6,982 nt of DNA from Candidatus Thalassarchaeaceae archaeon. Lineage in GTDB: Archaea > Thermoplasmatota > Poseidoniia > Poseidoniales > Thalassarchaeaceae. Positions 1 through 6,569 of the stretch are shown one piece after another. Position 1 is the first letter of the stretch, and each line of letters starts with the position of its first letter. The notes beneath the pieces are model-generated. The model had not been told where the DNA came from. It did no database searches and was given only the letters and a program-made list of their open reading frames with translations. Location of the stretch: assembly GCA_029250565.1 (NCBI GenBank), contig JAQXFA010000012.1:1-6982 (forward strand), written 5' to 3'. The position numbers and the translations under genes are program-made.

Positions 1-3000
1 GAGAGGCAAGTAGATGTCTGTTCAACACCCTCTTCATCAATGAAGTAAGCACAAACTTGCTTAGTATCAAAGTAGGCATCGACATTTACTCGTAATGGCG
101 TTTGTTTAACATTAAGGCGGTCTGGAGGTATCAGTCCTTCAACTAACCAAAACTCACCATCAGAAATACCTCCGTAACTAGTTAAGACAATTTGCGGTTC
201 AGGTCCATTGTTATGCGCCCCCCATCCATCATATGCCACCTCAAACTCTCGACTATTCCAATTCCCTGCTAAGTCCCTAGCAGTTATTCTGAAGTTGTTT
301 AAATTAACCCATTCCCATGTTGCTGCATTGTTTGGGTCTCCAGCTCCTGTAACCCAATAAGTAGGATGGAGGAGTAACTGAATCTCAGCGAACCCAGTTT
401 CATTGATTTCAATCAAAGAACCATTCAACCACAATTCCGCCCCTACATCAGTTTGTACAATAATTGGCATTTGGGAATTATTGGATAAGAAATCCCATCC
501 TGAAATAATAATTGGTGGTGCTAAATCATCAAATTCAACCATCAAATTCGAAGTATTTTCTCTACCAGCCACATCAATTACTTCTGCTGAAAAAGTCCTC
601 CACCCATTATCCTCGGGAAGTGAGAGGTTTAACCAAGCAGAACGCAACGTTAGGTCAACGTAAGGGGCCTTTGAGTTTTCAATACCTGTTGGAACAAAAC
701 TCCAGGAATCTGTAATCAATAACTGATCTATCGCCACCCCATCCTCAGACGCCCAGATATTGATAGTATGCCTACCAGGATTTGTCACTTCAAAATATAC
801 CGGACTAGATTGACTCTGATCTAATGCCATATTTGTCCATCCCCAACTACCATATGTATTCGTGTACATGCCTGCTGGAGTACTTGTTATTGGCGTCTCG
901 TCAACCCCAATATGAACCGCATGACCATACACATCTGCTGCATTCATTCTCAGCCAAACATAGTAAGTACCATTTGTTGGAAAATCTATAGAGTAGTCTA
1001 ATCGGGGACCAGAATCAGTATTTGTTGCAACCCAACCATTATCACTATCAGTGGTTAAGTATCTGTTTTGACTAGAATTTTGAGAGGTGTTTACAACCCA
1101 AGATGGTGCTGAGGGATCAGTACCATCTGCTGTCGATGTAGGCTCATCCACCTCCAAAGTTACAAACCCACCTGATTCGTGGTAATGAGAACCAAGAGAT
1201 TCATTGTTTGCAGTATTCCAATGGACCCACGAATCGGCATAATCAGTAGACACACCACCCCTTTCAGAAATTGCCTCAAGAGTAAATGATGCATTCTCCC
1301 AATCAACTTGTGGTTGTGTATCAAGCGTTAAGGAAGATAGATTGAAACCGCTGCCAAAATCATGTGCTTCAAGAGTAAGAGGGATTGATTGATTCGTTCG
1401 CGTCAAATTAACAGGAGTTAAGAAATCTAATATCGGAACCAATTCATCTAATTGGTAATCATAACTTAAGCGAATAGAACCCCCTGAATCTAGATTGACG
1501 ACAAGAAAACCTTGCCAATTACCTGCCATTTCAGGCATTTCATAACTGATATTAACATCAAAAGCACTTACTGGAACCATGCCACCAAGAGCACTGCTGC
1601 CATTTGAAAACCTAGAATTAATTTGTGAACTATTGAGAGTTGAAATATTTCCAATAGATAGAGAATCTCCAGCAATTACTGTTTCCTTTAACCAAAAAGA
1701 AGCCGTACCATTTGGTACATCAAATCCATGCACTACTGCCCACCAAGTCCCTGTAGTGGGAGACTCAATGAGAATCTCTTCATCAGAATTCCAATTCCCA
1801 CTAGTTTGTATTTGCTCACTGCCAAAATCAATAATTCCGTTGTTGTTCTTATCTCGATAAAGGGCCAAATCCAAATCGGTCCTAGGGGACAAAGAATCAA
1901 TTTCAATCTTCAATAATTCAGCATTTTGGACATCTATTTGATGTGAATACCCAGATGATGACCAACTTCCTGCTGTATCTTGTGTAGCTGTTTCAGATGG
2001 AAGTAATACGGGGCGAGTCCAACCAAATCCTTCAATGGATGAAACATTTAGAGGTAAAGTTGCACCAATTGTAATGACTTCTTCCCCATTTGCATCAGCC
2101 CAATCACTGACTACCTTGGATAGTGAGCCATTGATTGCATTCACCAGCCCTACGCTAATATTCAGCGGGTTATCATTGGTGTTTACACCATGACGAATTG
2201 AATGAAGCATCATTTGTTTCATACCAGGCGTAGCATCAGCTACCAAAATTTCATGGCTACCTCCTGTTGAAGTTTCCCACCGATATTTACCTGAGCCAAT
2301 ATCCTTGTTTTCAGATGAAACCTCGGGAACTAAGTTGTATTGACCATAAGCAACCGGATCTTCTAACGAATATGGGTGGCCATTCTCAGACATCCAAATT
2401 ACATCAACATCTGTGTAAATATTATCTGGCCAATCAACATCTATCACGATCGCACCATTCCCTGAGAGATTGTAAGGCCAATCAAAAGTAAGGAATTTCC
2501 AATCACCTGATTCTGAGCGCCAACCCCATCTCTGAGCGCCTTGTAACCAAGTTTCACTGTACAACGTTTGATTAGTCACATTACCATCAATTGGTTTTGG
2601 AACTAGGTTAATTGGACCATTTGATGCAACATTAACAATTACAGGTAAAGCCCAATCATAAGATGAATTATTTGATTCAAACTGGAACCTAACTTGCTCC
2701 TGACGTAACTGGGGTATGGCATTGGGTGGGACTTCAACACGACAATTGACGAAAAGGGTGCCATTTGCTGGAATTGTGGAATTCCCTGCACAGGGTGAAA
2801 GCCATGATGTATTCTCAGATGAAGTAAAAGCAGTCCAATCAATTTCTATCTCCAATGGATCCATAACATTTGTTCTCATATTTCTTCTATAGACACCTAG
2901 AAGGATACCGTCTCCGTCGCGCTGAGTGGGGAAACCAAGGCGCACCTCGGCTTGTCCACTTGCGTATGAATGATAAGTGACCATTGAGTATTCACTGCTA

Positions 3001-5459
3001 TCCTCCATCTCTCCAGAATCAACTAGAGAATTGTTGTTTGAATCATCCCACCATTTCCCGTCACCATCATCATCATGCCAACGCATCAACTCAATGTATA
3101 CACGATTTTCTTCGTACATGTCATCATTGCCATCAAAACCAGCACCTGGAAGAGTAACTCGTGCACGAACTATTGAAGTGTCGTTAGAAAGTGAGAGGTT
3201 TGCATCTCCTTTTATGTGAACAGGAATCAAAATATCCGGTCTATCTTCCTGATAACCATCCCACCCTAAAGTGGTTGAAGAGTTCCACACTTGCGTATGA
3301 TGAGCTGTTGGCTCAAGAGATGCACCGTCCCAAGATATATTGACAGGAGTTCCACCTGTTCCATTAACCGTAAAGTTCGCCCATGAAGACTGCCCTGGAA
3401 ATAGGATGTTCGTATTGGCTTCACGGTGAACACCGTGATTTGAACCAGCCATCCATGAGGCAGGAGTCACCCATGCTGAACCATTTGCACCTTGAATCAC
3501 TGATACTGCTCTGCTGATATTTGCAAACCCACCACCTTGTACTAATGGATCGTAACCACGGTCATCAGCCGTTGACATCAACAAGTCACGCACTGTTTGG
3601 GAATCAGGATACATACCATATTCTTGCATCCATGCATCGTAAATCAATGCAACTAATCCTGCTGCTATAGGAGTTGCAAGTGAAGTGCCCCCCCAAGTTC
3701 TGTACGCAGAATTTGCATTAGTAACATCATTCAGACCCCTGTTACCCGTAGCTGACCATCCGACTGTTACGATGTCAGGGTCTAATCGGCTTGCTGAATT
3801 AGGTCCACGATTAGACCAAGGTGCCGCGTCTCCCCACGTCCCACCATGAGATTGGCCTGCTTGTGAAGAAAATGCACCAACTGAGATGATTCCATGTGAA
3901 CCACCAGGAGATGCTGCAGTACCATATCCATGGCCTCCATTACCCATTGCAACGAGGAAAGTTGTGTTCTTGGAGTGTACTCTTGTTAGCCAATCTAGAT
4001 ACAGTGACATTTGGTCAGTACCATCATTGTGAACATTTGACCAGCCAAATGAAAACGAACCTATCTGAGCTTCGTCTCCACTATCTGTTACACCATCATA
4101 TCCTTCGGCTAGAAATCTCCAAGCATCAAGGAAAGAACCGCCTGCATAAAAATCAGCAACAGAAATTAATTCGGAATTAGGAGCCATCCCCAAAACCTTG
4201 CCATTTGCGATTTCCCCTTGGGCTGCAACTGCTGATGCACAAAGTGTGCCGTGATTTCCGCCTGGGTCATTTATGTCGTCAATCATGAATAATGTCAAGT
4301 TTCCAGAACCAGAAATACGATTCTGAAATCCAGCTCTTGCAGCATAAGAAGCGCTGTAAGGAACCCCATTTACCCCATCACTAACCCAATACAAAAGCCC
4401 ACCAGATTGGTCCCATAAACCATCATCATCTGTGTCTAAACCAGAGGTTTCACTGCCTCGTCGCATTGGTTTCTCTTCGCTGAAATTTCCATCTCTGTCA
4501 AAATCAACATATACTGTTTCATAAATTCCAGCAGTAAAATCATCAACTACCAAAATATTGACTTCACCACCAGCCCTTACTATCAATTGAGAATCAGGAT
4601 GAAGGCCATAATGATAAGTCCCCGAAAGTGAAGGAAGTAAATCAGAAACAATGAATCCAGTTGAATCAAGGATTGAATTGTTGTTAGAATCATTATCTAA
4701 ATTTGAAGTGTCTGAATAGTATGAGCCACTATTCAAAGGATATGAATCACCATCTTTCAGCCAAATATCGACACTACGTGGATCCCACATTATTGGCCAG
4801 CCATCATAGGGGTTGCTAGAGTCATTAACCCTAGCCTGAGTCCCATTCAAATCAGGATGAGCGAAATCAATTCCTGAATCCACAACTGCTACTTTTACCC
4901 CAGAACCATTTACACCCATAGACCATGAATCCGTTGCACCATGCAACTCACCAGTTCTCACAGAGAGGGGTTCAATTGATTCAGTTGAGAAAGGTTCAGG
5001 GGAGCCTGGATCCTCAAAAATGGACATGACACCCATGATTCCGAGTAACTTAGGAACGACATTCGCAGGCAAAATGAGTTTGCGATGCTCGATAACACCT
5101 GATGATGGAGTGGTTTCAGTGAATGATTGGCCATTAATTGGTTGGGATTGTTTTATCTCGTAACCATGTGATTTCTGCCAATTATCTAGAGAAAACAAAT
5201 CACGTGTAATCACATAGACTTCAACCTGTTCTTCACCACGGGCCCACCATTGTGGTGCCGGTGGCCAAATCTGTGCATCATTTGTATTTAGAGAAATAAT
5301 ATCTGGATTATTCGTGGAAACATTATCATCAGATTGGGCTGAAATTGTTTCAAGAGGTTGAAAATCATGGGTTCCTGACCATGGCATTAAAATCATGATA
5401 AAGAGAATAAGTACGGCCCTCAAGGCCAAAGGTTCCCTAACCATATGCATCGGATTCAT
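1..5459 (-). CDS. Giant secreted subtilisin-like (S8, pyrolysin/TPPII-type) serine protease, C-terminus outside window
   Basis: A single frame of 1819 codons stays open from an ATG at 5459 to the left edge, so the C-terminus is missing. Residues 1-45 are a signal peptide with hydrophobic core ALRAVLILFIMILMPW, implying export. Residues about 70-147 look like an inhibitor-type propeptide. The S8 catalytic domain follows: D194 in VVDSGID, H403 in GGNHGT, oxyanion N507 in AMGNGG and S593 in GGTSLATP, all intact, so an active endopeptidase is predicted. Asp and His are 209 residues apart, far more than in subtilisin, as in pyrolysin and tripeptidyl peptidase II; the insert includes VDFDRDGNFSEE. 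The tail carries a PPC-like domain (about 1172-1257), a GH115-C/CBM-like beta domain (about 1428-1582) and an Ig-like domain (about 1643-1743). Cysteine pairs C890/C906 and C1803/C1818 could form disulfides. Possible later starts are M4 and M6. The likely role is degrading external protein, possibly while held at the cell surface; an anchor would be in the missing part. Confidence 0.93.
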   Translation of the reverse strand, partial: MNPMHMVREPLALRAVLILFIMILMPWSGTHDFQPLETISAQSDDNVSTNNPDIISLNTNDAQIWPPAPQWWARGEEQVEVYVITRDLFSLDNWQKSHGYEIKQSQPINGQSFTETTPSSGVIEHRKLILPANVVPKLLGIMGVMSIFEDPGSPEPFSTESIEPLSVRTGELHGATDSWSMGVNGSGVKVAVVDSGIDFAHPDLNGTQARVNDSSNPYDGWPIMWDPRSVDIWLKDGDSYPLNSGSYYSDTSNLDNDSNNNSILDSTGFIVSDLLPSLSGTYHYGLHPDSQLIVRAGGEVNILVVDDFTAGIYETVYVDFDRDGNFSEEKPMRRGSETSGLDTDDDGLWDQSGGLLYWVSDGVNGVPYSASYAARAGFQNRISGSGNLTLFMIDDINDPGGNHGTLCASAVAAQGEIANGKVLGMAPNSELISVADFYAGGSFLDAWRFLAEGYDGVTDSGDEAQIGSFSFGWSNVHNDGTDQMSLYLDWLTRVHSKNTTFLVAMGNGGHGYGTAASPGGSHGIISVGAFSSQAGQSHGGTWGDAAPWSNRGPNSASRLDPDIVTVGWSATGNRGLNDVTNANSAYRTWGGTSLATPIAAGLVALIYDAWMQEYGMYPDSQTVRDLLMSTADDRGYDPLVQGGGFANISRAVSVIQGANGSAWVTPASWMAGSNHGVHREANTNILFPGQSSWANFTVNGTGGTPVNISWDGASLEPTAHHTQVWNSSTTLGWDGYQEDRPDILIPVHIKGDANLSLSNDTSIVRARVTLPGAGFDGNDDMYEENRVYIELMRWHDDDGDGKWWDDSNNNSLVDSGEMEDSSEYSMVTYHSYASGQAEVRLGFPTQRDGDGILLGVYRRNMRTNVMDPLEIEIDWTAFTSSENTSWLSPCAGNSTIPANGTLFVNCRVEVPPNAIPQLRQEQVRFQFESNNSSYDWALPVIVNVASNGPINLVPKPIDGNVTNQTLYSETWLQGAQRWGWRSESGDWKFLTFDWPYNLSGNGAIVIDVDWPDNIYTDVDVIWMSENGHPYSLEDPVAYGQYNLVPEVSSENKDIGSGKYRWETSTGGSHEILVADATPGMKQMMLHSIRHGVNTNDNPLNISVGLVNAINGSLSKVVSDWADANGEEVITIGATLPLNVSSIEGFGWTRPVLLPSETATQDTAGSWSSSGYSHQIDVQNAELLKIEIDSLSPRTDLDLALYRDKNNNGIIDFGSEQIQTSGNWNSDEEILIESPTTGTWWAVVHGFDVPNGTASFWLKETVIAGDSLSIGNISTLNSSQINSRFSNGSSALGGMVPVSAFDVNISYEMPEMAGNWQGFLVVNLDSGGSIRLSYDYQLDELVPILDFLTPVNLTRTNQSIPLTLEAHDFGSGFNLSSLTLDTQPQVDWENASFTLEAISERGGVSTDYADSWVHWNTANNESLGSHYHESGGFVTLEVDEPTSTADGTDPSAPSWVVNTSQNSSQNRYLTTDSDNGWVATNTDSGPRLDYSIDFPTNGTYYVWLRMNAADVYGHAVHIGVDETPITSTPAGMYTNTYGSWGWTNMALDQSQSSPVYFEVTNPGRHTINIWASEDGVAIDQLLITDSWSFVPTGIENSKAPYVDLTLRSAWLNLSLPEDNGWRTFSAEVIDVAGRENTSNLMVEFDDLAPPIIISGWDFLSNNSQMPIIVQTDVGAELWLNGSLIEINETGFAEIQLLLHPTYWVTGAGDPNNAATWEWVNLNNFRITARDLAGNWNSREFEVAYDGWGAHNNGPEPQIVLTSYGGISDGEFWLVEGLIPPDRLNVKQTPLRVNVDAYFDTKQVCAYFIDEEGVEQTSTCL

Positions 5460-5461
5460 AC

Positions 5462-5480
5462 CGAGCCCTTGAAGGGCTCG
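5462..5480. promoter_or_regulatory. Perfect 19-bp palindrome just upstream of the protease start
   Basis: CGAGCCCTTGAAGGGCTCG has 9-bp arms around one central base and ends two bases before the protease ATG. It is much more GC-rich than its surroundings. If the AT-rich segment at 5486-5493 (minus strand TTAATCAT) is the TATA box, the palindrome lies between TATA and transcription start, the usual place for an archaeal repressor operator. If transcription starts further upstream, it would form a hairpin (7-bp stem, 5-base loop) against the start codon. The palindrome is seen directly; its role is inferred. Confidence 0.6.
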
Positions 5481-5496
5481 CACGGATGATTAACAG

Positions 5497-5508
5497 TTGT
5501 AATTACAA
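5497..5508. promoter_or_regulatory. 12-bp AT-rich palindrome, possible bidirectional promoter element
   Basis: TTGTAATTACAA is perfectly self-complementary and lies between the divergently transcribed protease (minus) and tRNA-Gln (plus). It could act as a symmetric TATA-like element firing both ways or as a regulator site. From its centre, a start about 25 bases away would give the tRNA a leader of about 30 bases. The region directly 26-30 bases ahead of tRNA-Gln shows no clear TATA box, which makes this the better candidate. Confidence 0.35.
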
Positions 5509-5556
5509 TCTCAAAGCGTCAAGGTCAAAACCAAGTGGCTTTTGGCCGACTCCACT

Positions 5557-5632
5557 AGTTCCGTAGTGTAGTGGTCCATCATCTCTGGTTTTGGTCCAGG
5601 GGACGCAGGTTCGACTCCTGCCGGGACTACCA
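5557..5632 (+). tRNA. tRNA-Gln (anticodon UUG), CCA encoded
   Basis: The full cloverleaf folds. The acceptor strand AGTTCCG (5557-5563) pairs with CGGGACT (5622-5628) with one G-U. The D arm starts with GTGT at 5566 and has a U-U mismatch at its loop end. The anticodon stem TCTGG/CCAGG (5584-5588 and 5596-5600) closes the loop TTTTGGT, with anticodon TTG at 5591-5593. The T stem GCAGG/CCTGC closes the loop TTCGACT. The discriminator is A (5629) and CCA follows in the genome (5630-5632). There is no intron. The A1-U72 first pair fits archaeal tRNA-Gln, which is charged with Glu and then amidated by GatDE in most archaea. Confidence 0.95.
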
Positions 5633-5733
5633 ATTATCATGTTCAAGGAGTGAAACTGACGTTTTGAAAAACTGCCCTGTATGCTGTATTTTGCAAAGAT
5701 AAGAGCACCGCTATTATTCGACACTTCCAAAGA
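5633..5733. other. Spacer between convergent tRNA genes, no gene seen
   Basis: These 101 bases hold no supportable gene. GTTTTGAAAAAC at 5661-5672 has short T and A runs that could help end tRNA-Gln transcription, but no strong terminator stem or long T run is visible for either tRNA. AGTGAAACTGA at 5650-5660 matches the minus-strand reading of hexamer cluster 2 over 11 bases. Confidence 0.4.
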
Positions 5734-5808
5734 TGCTCGTGCCGGGATTTGAACCCGGGTCGACGGATCGAGAACCCGTCATGATGGGCCGAACTACACC
5801 ACACAAGC
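5734..5808 (-). tRNA. tRNA-Glu (anticodon CUC), CCA not encoded
   Basis: Read on the minus strand, the acceptor GCTTGTG (5808-5802) pairs with CACGAGC (5741-5735) with one G-U. The anticodon stem ACGGG/TCCGT closes the loop TTCTCGA, with anticodon CTC at 5772-5770. The T arm is CCGGG-TTCAAAT-CCCGG, the variable loop is 4 bases and the discriminator is A. The bases after the discriminator are TCT, so CCA must be added enzymatically, unlike in the neighbouring tRNA-Gln. The gene converges on tRNA-Gln across 101 bases with no recognisable gene. Its D arm (GTGTAGTT...CCCATCAT) closely resembles that of tRNA-Gln. Confidence 0.95.
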
Positions 5809-5832
5809 CAAGCAAGCCGTCCGACTAACCAT

Positions 5833-5840
5833 CGGTATAT
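5833..5840 (-). promoter_or_regulatory. TATA box of tRNA-Glu
   Basis: Minus-strand ATATACCG lies 25-32 bases ahead of the tRNA-Glu 5' end, the normal archaeal TATA distance if transcription starts a few bases before the mature tRNA. The same 8-base core occurs in the promoter of the small operon at 5952-5959 on the other strand, supporting it as a real lineage-specific element. Confidence 0.6.
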
Positions 5841-5868
5841 CAACAAACAGGGTGGCTAGAATAACCAT

Positions 5869-5886
5869 ATTCACTTTCACTTTCAC
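5869..5886. repeat. Hexamer repeat cluster 1 (three TTTCAC-like units)
   Basis: Plus strand ATTCACTTTCACTTTCAC is three units of a 6-base repeat, the first with A for T; on the minus strand it reads GTGAAA in tandem. It lies about 30-45 bases upstream of the tRNA-Glu TATA box. A second, matching cluster begins exactly 42 bases further on. A regulator-binding array is possible; no binding protein can be named from the sequence. Confidence 0.5.
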
Positions 5887-5910
5887 CTGTAGATGGCTTG
5901 CATACCCACG

Positions 5911-5928
5911 TTTCAGTTTCACTTTCAG
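5911..5928. repeat. Hexamer repeat cluster 2 (TTTCAG-TTTCAC-TTTCAG)
   Basis: Three uninterrupted 6-base units occur here, 22 bases ahead of the operon TATA box at 5951. The offset from cluster 1 is 42 bases, close to four helical turns, so both clusters would face the same side of the DNA. The position between two divergent promoters suggests shared control of tRNA-Glu and the downstream operon, which is inference. Confidence 0.5.
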
Positions 5929-5950
5929 CCTACTCCCTTCATCGTTGATT

Positions 5951-5958
5951 CATATACC
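5951..5958 (+). promoter_or_regulatory. TATA box of the small-protein/wHTH/UbiA operon (leaderless promoter)
   Basis: CATATACC has its TATA at 5953-5956, with the first T 26 bases before the ATG at 5979. Archaeal transcription starts about 25-27 bases after the box, so the mRNA should begin at or next to the start codon. In agreement, no Shine-Dalgarno site precedes that ATG. Confidence 0.65.
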
Positions 5959-5978
5959 GCCCCTCTCTGGTTCCGTCT

Positions 5979-6239
5979 ATGCAAACAAGCATAAAGAACA
6001 GAGAAACGATACTGGCAGAGGTAGTTCATGAAACTCCTTTTAGAAGCCTTAGAATGAGTAGTGATACAACACATGTAAGCCAAAATGTTAGCCATAGATT
6101 AGTTCGTCTAGCAACTTCAAGTGGAAGATTAATTACAACTAGTACTAATTCTGATGAATTTAACAAAAATAACAGACCAGGGTGGAGGACTCTTCGCCTT
6201 AGAGCGAAAGCAACTTCAAACACCGAGGTGATTGCTTGA
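5979..6239 (+). CDS. Small basic protein of unknown function (86 aa), first gene of operon
   Basis: I do not recognise this protein. It has no Cys, no signal peptide and no membrane segment, and is rich in Arg, Ser and Thr, suggesting a cytoplasmic, possibly nucleic-acid-binding protein. Residues about 8-55 (from ETILAEVV through HVSQNVSHRLVRLATSSGRLITT) could form helices followed by a beta turn, loosely like a small winged helix; a basic stretch (RPGWRTLRLRAKA) is near the C-terminus. The ATG at 5979 is supported by the TATA box 26 bases upstream. Its TGA (6237-6239) overlaps the TTG start of the next gene by two bases, implying translational coupling and supporting this strand over an open frame on the opposite strand (6026-6262). 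Codon use (AGA for Arg, A/T-ending codons) matches the neighbours. Confidence 0.65.
   Translation: MQTSIKNRETILAEVVHETPFRSLRMSSDTTHVSQNVSHRLVRLATSSGRLITTSTNSDEFNKNNRPGWRTLRLRAKATSNTEVIA
6225..6232 (+). promoter_or_regulatory. Strong Shine-Dalgarno site for the wHTH gene
   Basis: GAGGTGAT matches eight bases of the sequence complementary to the archaeal 16S rRNA 3' end (AUCACCUCC). GAGGTG ends five bases before the TTG at 6236. This decides the start, since the frame has a TAG at 6200-6202, no ATG or GTG between that stop and the TTG, and the next ATG only at 6353, inside the fold. Confidence 0.75.
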
Positions 6240-6499
6240 GTAGAACAAAGAGATTGAGACAAGCAGTAGCAGAATACTTAGCTGAACATGGCAGTTCCAA
6301 TACTGTTGATATCTTCGACCACCTCAATGATAGATTCTCCTGGGGGGCAACAATGAATCAAGTTGGAAATATACTTGCTAAAGACCTTAGATTTCAGAAA
6401 GTAGGTCACGTTCGAGATTTCTTTCGCGGGGGCCGTTATACAGTATGTGTATGGGATCTATCCGCGATATCTAACGCGAATATAACGGCGCAGGCATGA
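6236..6499 (+). CDS. Winged-helix DNA-binding protein (87 aa)
   Basis: The protein has a clear small wHTH layout: helix 1 around TKRLRQAVAEYLAEHG (residues 4-19), helix 2 around TVDIFDHLNDRF (23-34), a recognition helix around TMNQVGNILAKD (39-50), then a beta hairpin wing ending in RYTVCVWDL (67-75). It is probably a transcription regulator or other chromatin-associated DNA binder. There is one Cys and no metal-binding pattern. The start is TTG, overlapping the previous gene's TGA and preceded by an eight-base Shine-Dalgarno match. It lies 70 bases upstream of the apparent prenyltransferase start (28 before the alternative ATG at 6528) and is probably co-transcribed with it. Whether it controls its own operon or the repeat clusters upstream cannot be told from sequence. 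The class is fairly sure, the target unknown. Confidence 0.8.
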   Translation: MSRTKRLRQAVAEYLAEHGSSNTVDIFDHLNDRFSWGATMNQVGNILAKDLRFQKVGHVRDFFRGGRYTVCVWDLSAISNANITAQA

Positions 6500-6527
6500 A
6501 GTGCCATACGCGACTCCAACTTGTTCA

Positions 6528-6569
6528 ATGACAGGTCGCGACTGGTGGACCCTCGCCTGAGGAGTCAAT
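6528..6569 (+). other. Possible original N-terminus of the prenyltransferase, interrupted by TGA
   Basis: In the frame of the prenyltransferase, an ATG at 6528 opens MTGRDWWTLA, then TGA (6558-6560), then GVN and on into the protein. UbiA enzymes typically start with a short helix containing W-x-L-x-R-x-x-N; here W, L and N fall at the expected spacing and the TGA sits in place of the Arg. TGA differs from the Arg codon CGA by one transition. No Shine-Dalgarno site precedes this ATG. It may be a decayed start, a sequence error or coincidence. Confidence 0.4.
6559..6564 (+). promoter_or_regulatory. Shine-Dalgarno site for the prenyltransferase
   Basis: GAGGAG lies five bases ahead of the GTG at 6570 and eleven ahead of the ATG at 6576. 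The spacing favours GTG. It overlaps the in-frame TGA at 6558-6560, so the same bases that block the longer reading frame create the ribosome site. Confidence 0.55.

Noticed and set aside
403..4180. Several plus-strand open frames of 60-94 codons
   Set aside because: All lie antisense to the protease, whose frame is continuous with intact catalytic motifs and recognisable domains.
5462..5480. The 19-bp palindrome as a transcription terminator
   Set aside because: It lies upstream of the protease on its own strand, no gene ends into it, and no T run follows on either strand.
5503..5846. Open frames of 67-75 codons on the minus strand
   Set aside because: They run across both tRNA genes and their spacer, so are chance translations of structural RNA.
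5869..5928. The hexamer repeats as a CRISPR array
   Set aside because: The units are 6 bases and adjacent, with no spacers of regular unique sequence and no longer repeat.
6026..6262. 78-codon open frame on the minus strand, partly hydrophobic
   Set aside because: It is antisense to the 86-aa gene, which has a well-placed TATA box, a stop/start overlap with the next gene and matching codon use; the antisense frame has no such support.
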